From Melastoma dodecandrum (lineage: Eukaryota; Streptophyta; Magnoliopsida; Myrtales; Melastomataceae), in NCBI GenBank assembly GCA_029817715.1, contig JARUPY010000395.1, positions 620,001 through 684,000 on the forward strand: DNA of 64,000 bases, given 5' to 3'. Numbering within the stretch: the first letter of the stretch is position 1; every line of letters begins with the position of its first letter. A program made the translations under genes and the position numbers. Shown here one piece after another: positions 32,560 through 43,181 of this stretch. The notes beneath the pieces are model-generated. The model worked only from the letters and a program-made list of their open reading frames with translations. It was not told the origin of the DNA and did not search any database.

Positions 32560-34271
32560 GGCGGAAGGAAATTTCACAATTTAAATATTATTTTATTTAT
32601 GTGATTATTTAATAAATATATTTATGTGATTATTTAATTAGGGTTTTTTTATAAGTGGTAATTATTTTTTTGTTTAAGCATACTTCATACTGTTATGGAA
32701 AATTTATGGGAGTGTAAAATTCAAAACTCAATTAGTTCAAATTATAGTGTTAAATGTAGAGCTTGAACGCTGGAATGTAGGATAAAATGCCAAAGCGTAT
32801 GCATCTCATCCCCATCTTACCAATTGTGGACCATCTATTCAGAAAAAATGCAAATTTTATATAATGTATGACTTTATTATAAGTACCGTGTCGAAACATT
32901 TGATAATTTTTGTAAAACGCACTAAAACAATAACTTAAGAAGTTTCAAAGATGAAATAAATAATATAATAAGATAATACTAAATAGTTTTAATTTTGAAA
33001 GAATTAACTTTTTAATATTATCTCCATATCTAATTTATAATTATTATTTTTAAATACGTGAAAATTTATAAAAAGTGAAATTGTAATAAAAATTAGACTG
33101 ATTATATTGAAATAGTTGCAAACTTTCTCAAGTCAAGAAAGTAATGTGTATAAATTAGCATAATGTAGAATATATTTCTTTCTTTTTTTGTTTTTTTAAA
33201 TAGCTAACTCGGATTTCGAAATTATGTTCTCGTCCATTTTTAAAAAATTCTTTCTCTAAAAAATAATTTTATTAAAAAAATTCTTCAAAATATGTATTTG
33301 TAAAAATATAGGTGGGCTCTTTTCTTCTAATTTCATTTTTCAATAGCATTTATTAATTTTATTTCCTAAAAAATATCATATATTATTAATTATTTTGTTG
33401 CAATGAAAGCTTTAAAATTAATCACAATTTATCTATACGTAATTTCCTAAATCAAATAATTTCTTTTTTTACAATATAATATATTTTATAAGTTATTAGC
33501 ACGACTCTCTTTTGACTTATATTTTATAAGTGCAACGTCTCCCCACTGATCACGATTCAATGAAAGCAAAAGCATATCATGACATGCCCATTGTTCTAGT
33601 CCGAATAACGATGTTCCCATCTCTAATTGGATGTATTCCTTTTCTCCAATTCTTTCTCGTACGAATTCCTTATTTTTTTTTTTAACTTGCTCTCCATACC
33701 CAACAATCGTGGCAACGTGATTTAGCCTTCTTATCTCCGTTTAATCTTCTCGAGCAAGCATCCAGATTGTCAAAATCTGTTCTATCTAGATTGTCAAACA
33801 CTTCGGGAATGACATTGATCAAAATGTTGAGGCATATAATAAAATGGATTTTGCCCCTTTAACTTGTACGACAGGTTTGGTCTAGCGCCAGGTAAAGCCC
33901 AACAATCTAACAAAACAAATTTGTAGCATATTTGATACCGTGTTGAAACGTCATCAACTGACCAAAAAGATTATGTTTATGGGTGAAAAAGCTCGGTTTA
34001 TATTGTATAATTTAACATATCAAATCAAAAACAGAAAAATTAAAAGTCACATTTCATCTTTTGCTTCCTTACAATGCAAAGGTATGTGTGTTATCCACGA
34101 AGGAACATGTAGCATATCAAAATAGAATAACACACTTGATATTATATTTGATTATGAGATGAATTGCATATGAGAACAAGTTCAACTTCCATTAATATAT
34201 TCCTGGCTAATGGCTAGATATACAAAAAAGTTGAATTGAATACATCTCACCCCCAGAGTGCTACATTATCA
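32560..34271. other. AT-rich spacer without recognised features
   Basis: A long AT-rich run with short ORFs only. I see no domain, RNA gene or repeat family member here. Confidence 0.6.
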
Positions 34272-34471
34272 AAAAGTTAGCCGACCCACACACGACATGA
34301 TCACGAGAACACGTCACCTTTGCCCTTTCAAATTTACAATGGAGAGCAGCATGGAGTACTGAATTTGTTTGAGTAAACTAACACAAATAAACCATCGTTC
34401 CGTTGAAAATGATAATATACAGTACGTCACACTTTTGCCTAACAGTTCGACTTTTACGGACAGTTGACGTA
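34272..34471. repeat. Segmental duplicate P2, left piece
   Basis: Matches 138-330 from AAAAAGTTAGCCGACC onward, with clear substitutions and a poorly matching last 40 bp. It ends at ACGTA, the left target duplication of the Tat element. Confidence 0.8.
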
Positions 34472-34787
34472 TGTTGACACTACGGAATATCTTGGGCATG
34501 TGCTAAGTCTACGAGCCCAAAAAACTCGACGTGGGATGCAGGCCTGAGCTAAGTCTACAGCTTACGTCAACATGTTGGCACTACGGGATGTCTTGGGCCT
34601 GAGCTAAGTCTACGGCCTGAACACACGCTCACACGATCCCACACACACGATCCCAACACACAATTCAGAAAATCAGAGGGATATTTTAAAACAAACTCCG
34701 AGATTCTTGGAGAGAAGTTAAGATCGAGCCACGATCTGGAGGATCGTCGTGAGGATGTGTTAAGCGTGTGGGACAAGTAAAATTCAG

Positions 34788-34795
34788 TATAAAAG
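34788..34795 (+). promoter_or_regulatory. TATA box in the 5' LTR
   Basis: TATAAAAG is conserved at 46,539-46,546 in the 3' LTR and at 50,583-50,590 in the related solo LTR. It probably drives the element's genomic RNA. Confidence 0.65.
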
Positions 34796-35110
34796 AAACA
34801 GATCCCCCTTAGGAAAAAAAAACACGATCAATCAGCCAAACACAGATTTGCATTGCTCGTCACCCTTAGACTTTATTAGATACCTTGACCTGGGTTATTT
34901 GGTCACTACCTTCAACACCAGAGTGAGCAACCATAGCTTTGGTGATCACCTTCCGCCAGCATTTCCACCGTCCCGGCGAGCAACCGTAACCGGGGCAACA
35001 ACCCTCGGCCAGCACTTCCACCGTCCCGGCGAGCAACCGTAACCGGGGCAATAACCCTCCGCCAGCACTTCTACCGTCACACAAGTCTACGGTAGCACAC
35101 TGTAGCAAGT

Positions 35111-35250
35111 CTACGACGTCAGCAGCGAGTATACGACGTCAGCAGCGAGTCTACGACGTCAGCAGCGAGTCTACGACGTCAGCAGCGAGTCTACGACGTC
35201 AGCAGCGAGTCTACGACGTCAGCAGCGAGTCTACGACGTCAGCAGCGAGT
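35111..35250. repeat. Seven 20-bp tandem repeats in the LTR
   Basis: The unit is CTACGACGTCAGCAGCGAGT, almost perfectly repeated seven times. The 3' LTR has about three units at 47,026-47,090. Each unit contains GACGTCA, the core bound by TGA/CREB-type bZIP factors. The array is downstream of the TATA box, so it would be transcribed. Confidence 0.9.
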
Positions 35251-35456
35251 GTACGACGCCTACGTCAACCGTTTCACCCCTCTTTTCGCTCATTTTTATG
35301 GCTGTAAGATTCTAATTTCTCTTTCGAAACTCTGAATTTGTACAATCGTATCTTTTATCATTGAAATTCATCTTTCTGGCGACCACATACACTTCCCTGT
35401 GAGTCCAATTGCCAAATATTTCCGACGTGGTTCTTTTTTCTACGCGAACACGTCTT

Positions 35457-35473
35457 TGGCGACCACAGTGGGA
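35457..35473 (+). other. Primer binding site of the Tat element
   Basis: TGGCGACCACAGTGGGA lies six bases after the 5' LTR. The TGG start fits pairing with a tRNA CCA end. A tRNA-Arg-type primer, as described for Ogre/Tat elements, is likely but not verified here. Confidence 0.6.
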
Positions 35474-35499
35474 GAAAAGAAGATATTTCACGTCTGCTG

Positions 35500-37978
35500 A
35501 TGGCAAAAAATACCAGAAGCGGAGTTAGCCGCGACCCCCCACCTCCATTAGGTGAAGACAGTGTTCCCGCAGAAGGAGACGCAAATGCGGACGATGTGAC
35601 TCTAAGCAGTCAGGCGAATGCCAGTCAAACTGATCTCGGGACACATACACCCTCCGAATTCATATCCAGGCTCGAATTTCACAAAGAGTACAATGATATG
35701 AGAAACTTGGTCGATAGACGTATTTCTAGACTAGAAAGTAACGTGGCTCAGATCCTAGAGCAAATCAGCGCCTTAAATAGGCCAAAACCCGTTGCGAAGC
35801 CAAGTAACTCCGTAGATCGAGATTGTTCTTTCATGGGAGATGCACGACGAGCAGAAAGAAAAATGTGTCATTTCAAATGGATGATCCCTGGGACCGCGAA
35901 AATCAGTTTGTTTCAGAGGTCAGCAACAGGGATAAGATGTCCCCTTGTAGACCGACGTCTTCGCGGTTTCCCGCGGCATGGATACAAAACGCGGTCTATG
36001 CGGTAAACCCGGTAGATGAGTACGGTGAGGCCCAAGGTGGAACAAATAGATGTGCGCCTTCGGTTCCTACCCGTCGTCATGGGAAGGCCCCCATGGATGA
36101 AAACTCACTAGGAGAATCCCCAAATGCAGGAGGATTTTCTCAAGCGGAAAGTTTTTACACTAAACCTTCTGTAGACACACAGCCGCTGAGGCCTAGTGAA
36201 AGAGCACCTTGCGCCACCGAGAGGTGGGGTCAGGACCCTGTACGTGAGTCCATTGGCTATCCAACCCTTCCGAATTTGAGGGAGACAATAGCTCAGGTCT
36301 TGGAACAGATGGTACCCGGAGCTGTTAGATAGGATGACCCCTGTTTTTACAGGAGCCCTTACCCGGTGTTCATTGATAGGGATTTCCCCCTGCCCAAAGG
36401 ATACAGAGTACCGGATTTCACCCGTTTCTCTGGGGAGTATGAAATGACCCCTCTAGAGCATATAGCTCGGTTCACTCATCAAATCGGGGAGGCTGCGACT
36501 AACGACTTTTGGAAATTAAAGCTGTTCCCTAACTCCCTCACGGGCGATGCATTTACATGATATGCTAGTCTACCCCCAGGATCAGTGGCCTCGTGGGCGG
36601 AAATGCAATCTAGCTTTATGAAAGCGTTCGCTCGCTTAGACACACCTTTGTCAATTTTTGAGGTTATGCGCTTGAAGCAAACCGCCGGGGAACATCCAGG
36701 GCAGTTTCTGATGCGCCTACGAAAAGCGCTACTCTGATGTAGACAAGCAATTTCAGAAAGGGATCAACTGATGGTGGCATTAAACGCTTGTCAATTCCCT
36801 TCAAGAAGAAACTGCAGGGAGAAAGGTTCGCTGATCTTTACGATCTCGCCAGGAGAGCGACTGAATATCACCAGTTGTTAATGGAAGAGGCCCAGTCTAC
36901 GCGCACTTATCAGCTAGAGACTGTTGAGGTAGACATGACTGAATTTGTAAAAGGAGAGGCGATGGTTTGCGAGCCTTTGGCAAGGAAGAACTCTAAGGCA
37001 AAGGCATCTCAAAAAACGGGAGAAGTAAGAAAGTACTCTTTCGATGTAGACAAAGCGGATGCAATTTTCGACTGGCTCTACCAGCGAAAACGAATTAAAC
37101 TAAACTCGGGACATAGAACCCCTCAGACAGATAAGGAAAAATCTAGGAATTATTGTAAGTGGCATGAGTCGTTTACACATACGACCAGGGATTGTCTGTC
37201 ATTCAGGAACATAATTCAAGACCTTATAGAGGCAAAAGAATTATGCTTCCCGGAAATCGACGAGGTCACTATGGTCGATGATAGGCCTTTTGATGATGAA
37301 GTCACTATACATATGTTCGATATTTCTAATATAGACATAAATCTTATAGAAGCTGATACCAGTTTCTCTCTACAGGGAACGAAGGTAGCTGGAGAAACCG
37401 TGGTAGCAAATGCCCTGTTTCGTAGACTGGCGGAAAAGGGGGTGATCACCTGCCCAGCCAAAGCAGTCGCTGGAAACCTCTGCTGCTGGCACATGGACGA
37501 TACGCATACCACCGATAGGTGCAACACTTTTAGGAAATACCTGCAGAACAACCAAGGTGACACCTGGTATGACCTGACTCCTCTGGAAGAGGTTGCGATG
37601 GGAATAAGCTCTCCAGGGGCAAGATCACCCCTGAACAATTTACAGAGGAAACTCAAGAGCCCTCCAAGTCTAGAGCGCAGGCCGACAATTCGAGGAGGAA
37701 GAGGTGGTCCTCACGGTCGGGGCAGAGCGCCCGAACACCAACCCCGTGTTGTAGAGCACCCCAGGCGACATTTGGATTTTGATGACCCGTCAACCCAGCA
37801 GAGGACAAAGCAAGTGGACAATAATCGCACTAGCGAAGCACATCCGATGGCTTTAGAAGCAAACATACCTGATAAAGCGCAACAAGTCAACGAGGCGCAG
37901 AGAAGGGGCTCCAAACAGAGGTACGGAACGCACAAAGTAGATCCCCAGGCGATCCGGATGGGACCGGCAATAGCCTAA
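35500..37978 (+). pseudogene. gag of the Tat element (broken)
   Basis: The frame opens at ATG 35,500 (MAKNTRSG...), shifts near 35,830, and has stops near 36,330, 36,558 and 36,736. Conserved gag text reads through: LPKGYRVPDFTRFSGEY, TPLEHIARF, WKLKLFPNSLTGDAFT, PPGSVASWAEM, MRLKQTAGEHPGQF. The last open stretch (36,788-37,978) holds two finger-like motifs, CKWHESFTHTTRDC and CCWHMDDTHTTDRC, typical of Tat gag. Two stops look like single transitions from Trp or Arg codons. Confidence 0.85.
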
Positions 37979-38329
37979 TTCCTGGATGAGAAAGCACTAT
38001 GCCAGAAGTGCAAGTTAATAGGGCGAAACAAGATCCTAATCACGCAACTCTGTACGGCATGCTGCGTAGACTACTTCCTTAAGTTGGTAGACTTATCGGC
38101 AAATGGAGAGATCATAGTCCAATCTGCTCACCCTGCGACCATAGGTAACCATGATCTCGTGCACCATTCAAAAATGCAACATGAGGTAACGTGCACAGCC
38201 CTGGGATACGACCCAGTCGCTAGAGACTTCGTGGAGGTATGTCGAACCCTAATTGATTCTAAGAAATCAAGAATGGTCAGGGCGGTTAACCCTTCGAAAT
38301 TTTAGCAGAAAGCTGTTGGCAGAGCAAGT

Positions 38330-39481
38330 TTGCCACCACAGGCTCGGAAAAGAAGGGATAGACGTTTAAACCACGTCACAAAAAGGCCTAGGCCCACCCC
38401 ATCGGAGGCAATCTCGCCTATCAAGACGCGCACAAAGGAATCAAATAGGGTGGCCGAGCGCATCGAGTCTACAGATCACTCGGAGGAGCCAGGCTCAAGC
38501 TTTGATTACACCCCCCTTCGGAGTGAAATCCCGAATGATCCTAATGGCAGAGAACAAGTGATCGTCACTTGCAATACCGTTACTCTGCCTATAGACTTCG
38601 CCAAAATGAAGGACGAAGAAGCTCCGAGAGGTAAACCACCTCTCTCCCGTCTTTCGCCTTACCCGCCTGGTTTCCCGCTTCATTGGCTAAGAAAGCCTTC
38701 AGACAACATGAAGCAGCATATGCACTCCTTGTATATTACTGCTATTTTCGATGGTACTTTAATAAGTCGGGTCTTAGTAGACAACGGAGCTACTATAAAC
38801 GTACTGCCTCTATCCAAGTTTAGAATGCTTGGATATAAGCTTCATGATTTGGTTAAAACCGACATCGCAGTGAGTGGTTTTAATGGCAGGAAGTCCGAAT
38901 GCTTGGGAGTCTTCTCAGTACATTTGGGAGTAGGGCGACACGAGAAAGAAATCTTTTTTTTCGTAATAGACATAACCCCCATGTTCAATGCCTTACTAGG
39001 GCGTGATTGGCTTCATAAGGCCGCCGCCATCCCGTCTACACTACATAGGGAGCTAATATTGTGGCTTGACTCTGAAATTGAGATTATGAAAGCTGATGCG
39101 TATTCCTGTAGTGACAAAGGTGTGTTGCATGCAGAAACAAGCAAGACTATCAAGGATCTGGCCCTGCATCAGCGGTATGAGTTGGGTGATCCTACGGTCG
39201 GTCCCCTTGGTCAACCCTCCGGGAAATTCGATTATATTGTAGACTATGGGACATCGCACCCCAAGCCAGAGTCCGGCCTGATTGTTCCAACAGGATGGGG
39301 AGATGAGTTCACTGATAAGGACATAGAAGAAGTCCTGCAAGAAGTCAATTTAGGGGAGAACCCTGCTGAGGGGAGCACGAATGGCCACACAGGAGAAGGA
39401 GCCTTGGAAAGCAAGCAGAACCCTGGCGTGGAGTTGGAGCCCGACAGACTCCTCAAAGAAGGGACTTATGGACCAGAGTGA
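38330..39481 (+). pseudogene. Protease region of the Tat element
   Basis: A 383-codon open frame with the retropepsin active-site block VLVDNGATINVLP near 38,777 and the distal LLGRDWLH motif near 38,996. The active site is DNGA rather than DSGA, which is common in this lineage. A stop and frame change separate it from gag and RT. Confidence 0.85.
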
Positions 39482-39667
39482 AAAGGAAAATGCGGCAGTC
39501 GCTGATGTCCTCCGGCGGCTCCGAGCCTACAGGGAAGGATGTCCTCAGGATCAGCCTACATCATCTTTATCAATAAACTCAACGGGCGTTAGAGCGCCTG
39601 ATGCATGTAATAAGCCCGTGTCTACCAGTTTAGGTGGTAGCGAGCATCGTGAGTCTTTATTGACCCC

Positions 39668-40582
39668 TTGGTCAGTATCAACTTAGGTAGCGAGTCTTCT
39701 CCTAGGAACCTTTTTATCAGCTCGTCCGTGAATAAAGAATTCTTTGAATCAATCAAGGATGTACTCAAAGAATTTAGAGACTGCTTCGCCTGGGACTACA
39801 CTGAAATGCCAGGGCTAGATCGTAAACTGGTAGAACATACTCTACCCATCAAGAAGGATTTCAAACCAGTTCAACAAGCTCCAAGATGTATGTCTAGAGA
39901 AGTAACGCATCTAGTTTTCGAGGAAGTCAAAAAACTTTTTCGAGTAGGGTACATAAGAACGTCACATTATACGGAGTGGATCTCTAATATAGTACCAGTC
40001 TTAAAGAAAAATGGAAAAATTAGGGTCTGCATAGATTTTAGAGATCTAAATCGCGCTACTCCCAAAGATGAATACCCTATGCCCGTCGCAAACGACCTTA
40101 TAGATAAAACCGCGGGCCACCAAGTCATGTCTTTCATGGATGGTTTCTCGTATTATAATCAAATTTTCATCGCAGAGGAAGATATTCACAAAACAGCATT
40201 CAGGTGCCCTTTAGGCATTTTCGAATGGGTGGTGATGCCTTTCGGATTGAAAAATGCCGGTGCTACGTACCAGAGAGCGATGAACGCTATATTCGATGCT
40301 TGTCTAAGAAAAACGGGAGAAGTCTACATTGACGACATAGTAGTCAAGTCGACGAAGGAAGAACTACATATCGAACATCTAAGAAACGCCTTCATGAAGA
40401 TGAGGAAACATCAACTGAAGCTGAATCCTCTAAAGTGCGCCTTTGGAGTTAAAGCAGGGCATTTTTTGGGTTTCTTAGTGCATCAACGTGGTATTGAAGT
40501 CGATCAAAACAAAGTAAAAGCTATTCAGAGCCTAACGGCCCCAAGGAGCAAAAAGGAGCAAAGCTTTCTTGGGAAAGGTTAA
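39668..40582 (+). pseudogene. Reverse transcriptase of the Tat element
   Basis: RT blocks are in order: VPVLKKNGKIRVCIDFRDLNRATPKDEYPMP-type fingers, MSFMDGFSYYNQ, FRCPLGIFEWVVMPFGLKNAGATYQ, catalytic VYIDDIVVKS at about 40,324, and LNPLKCAFGV with GHFLGFLV. The frame ends at 40,582 after a frameshift. The RNase H frame resumes at 40,697. FMDGFSYYNQ, rather than FSKLDL, is typical of the Tat/Athila branch. Confidence 0.88.
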
Positions 40583-40696
40583 TTACTTGCGAGGTTAATT
40601 GGAAATGTTGCGGGAAAAACAGAGGTTTTCGCTAACCTCCTGAGAGGAAAGAACGATTACAGGTGGACCGAAGAACACGAAGAAGCGTTTAATGCT

Positions 40697-42469
40697 TTGA
40701 AAGAATATTTGACGCACCCACTGGTCTTAATGCCTCCTCAACAAGGGACACCTTTTATCCTCTACGTAGCAGCTACCGGAACGACTATAGGCGAAATGAT
40801 GGCACAAGTAGATGAAAACGGGCGTGAAAGAGCTGTCTACTACTTATTAAGACAATTAACCCCAATTGAAGTCAGGTATACATCTAAAGAAAAACTATGC
40901 TTATCGGTATTTTACGCCATAAAGAAGCTCAGGCACTACATCGGGAACCAAGAAGTCTACGTGGTTTCTAAGTCGCCTATAATCAAATACTTCTTTGAAA
41001 GCCCTTTACTAGTCGGACGAATCAGCAAATGGAGTTTGACTTTGTCCCCGTACGATTTAAGGTATAAGTCGCAACAGTCAGTTAAAGGACAAGCGCTAGC
41101 CAATTTCCTAGCCGATCATGATCCTGCCCAGTCAATAGACCAAGAAGAAAGGATCGAAGAAATATGGCAGGCATGGTTCGATGGCTCGTCTACAAAAAAT
41201 GGAACTGGGATAGGAATCCATATAATGTCCCCTACGGGTAAAAACATTAGGCTGGCTTTTCGTCTACGAACATCGTTGACAAATAACGCCACCGAGTACG
41301 AAGTGTTAATAACAGTGTTAAAAGAGCTTCTATCGCTGGGAGCAAAACGAGTGCGAATTAGAGGAGATTCCCAGCTGGTTATCAACCAAGTAAACGGAGA
41401 ATGTTCGTGTCAAGAGAAGTTGCGACCATACCTTGAAATTGTTCAAGGGCTAGTCACACAATTCGAAAGCATAGCTTTCCATTTCGTAAATCGTGACGAG
41501 AATAGAGTGGCTAATAGCTTGGCACAATCAGCCTCGGGCTATAGAGTGAAAACCAAGCCAAGAGAATTAACAGAAATGGAGTCTCATTTACAGCCAAGAA
41601 GTAACGTCATGGCTGTAGACATCTTCAACCGAGAGAAAGATTGGAGGAAACCAATCGTAGATTTCTTGTCGAATCCAAGTCAAAAGGTTAAACAACGAAT
41701 CAGAGTCCAAGCATTGACATACATCCTTTTAGATGACGTCCTCTACAAGAAGGATGCAAACGGAGTTCTTTTGAGGTGCGTCGACTTAGATGAAGCTGCT
41801 CCAATAATGCTAGAAACTCATGAAGGTCTTTGTGGCTCACACCAATCAGGGGTCAAAATGTGTTGGACTATCCGTAGACATGGATTTTATTGGCCGTCAA
41901 TGATGAAAAATTGCATCGAAATGGCTAAGGGATGTCAAGATTGTCAGCGACATGGCCCGTCGACCCGTGCTTCGGCAGCAGATCTCACCCCCATAATCAA
42001 ACCTTGGCCTTTCAGGACTTGGGCCCTAGACATAATAGGAGAAATTCATCCCCATTCTAGTCGGGGAGACACGTTCATCCTAGTAGCAACTGATTACTTC
42101 ACTAAGTGGGTGGAAGCACAAGTCTACAGGAAAATTGATCACAGTGAAGTAATTGATTTCTTGCGGACCAACATCATTTACCGATTTGGTATTCCTCATA
42201 ATATTGTGGTAGACAATGGGATGGCCTTCAACAATGTTAAGGTAAGAGGATTCGCTGAAGAGTTCGGTTTCTCAATTTCGAACTCTACTCCATATTATCC
42301 CCAAGGAAATGGGCAAGCCGAGGCGTCCAACAAATTGATTAAAAATAATATTCAAAGAATGATTGGATGTAACCCGAGAAAATGGCATGATATATTACAA
42401 GACACATTATGGGCCTTAAGGGTCACTAAACGCGACAGTACCGGAGAAACCCCATTCGCGCTAGTCTAA
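40697..42469 (+). pseudogene. Dual RNase H and integrase of the Tat element
   Basis: First comes a Gypsy RNase H lacking its first catalytic Asp (YVAATGTTIG where D is usual). Then a second, archaeal-type RNase H: WFDGSSTKNGTGIGI, NNATEYEVL, IRGDSQLVINQ and NRDENRVANSLAQ. The last catalytic Asp (ADxLA) is Asn here. Integrase follows with an HHCC finger (HEGLCGSH...CQDCQRH) and a D,D,E core (LDIIGE, VDNGMAF, GQAEASNK). The frame ends in TAA at 42,467. Confidence 0.9.
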
Positions 42470-42484
42470 GGCCATGATGCAATC

Positions 42485-42912
42485 TTGCCCATAGAAATGA
42501 GGTATAAGTCGCTTCGTGTCGCCCAACCTTGCCTACAAGATGAAGCCATGCATATAGCCTTGGAAGAACTGGAAAAGAAGAGGTTAGAAGTTGTAGACAA
42601 GCTAGAAGCGCATAAACAGAGGATAGCCCGACACTACAACAAGAAAGTAATTCATAAACACTTTCACGTTGGCTATTTGGTTTGGAAAATGGTTTTACCT
42701 TTAAAGGCAAAAGAGGACCGTATCGAGTAGTCGAGACTTATTCAACGAATAGTTATAGGTTGTCGACTCTTGAAGGTGTTAAACAACCTTTAAAAATTAA
42801 CGGAAAATTCCTGAAACGGTATAAGAAGACCATCTGGGAATCTCACAAAAGAACTTTGGAGAAGCGTTTCCCGGCCATCGCGAAAGAAATCGTGCAAAGA
42901 AAGGAGTCTTAA
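42485..42912 (+). pseudogene. Integrase C-terminal tail of the Tat element
   Basis: Two overlapping frames (42,485-42,730 and 42,682-42,912) continue integrase. They carry LRVAQPC...LEELEKKRLEVVDKL and HYNKKV, then a GPY-type motif KRGPYRVVETY. A frameshift near 42,690 separates them. This ends the sense-strand coding region. Confidence 0.8.
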
Positions 42913-43181
42913 AGGCGTCTACACAGCTGTAGACCTGTGAACTTGCGCACAGAGTATCGTCTACAGCGAACAAGTGAAAACAAAAGGATTGCAAGAAAAC
43001 AAAAATGCAGGTCGCCTAGGAGGGGTAACTCCTTTTAACATCAAACTCTTCTACGAGCAAAGTCTCGTAGGTGCAGTGTCCTAGTGCCGGACTGTGGCAA
43101 TGAGCTAACAGCCTCCACAAACAAGAAAGTAAGAGCCTTGGCACGGGTCCGCTTCATAGTCAGCTCGTTCTGCTGGCGATA

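Larger units (their letters stand above)
34472..35450 (+). repeat. 5' LTR of the Tat element (979 bp)
   Basis: It contains TATAAAAG at 34,788-34,795, about two copies of a 53-bp unit (34,960-35,070) and seven copies of a 20-bp unit (35,111-35,250). It ends TACGCGAACA. Confidence 0.92.

Noticed and set aside
33840..34140. LTR-like motif GATACCGTGTTGAAAC near 33,937
   Set aside because: Only weak similarity to a reversed primer-site context; no LTR partner or coding region nearby.
35111..35250. CRISPR-like regular repeats
   Set aside because: The 20-bp units are head to tail without unique spacers and lie inside a plant LTR; it is an ordinary tandem array.
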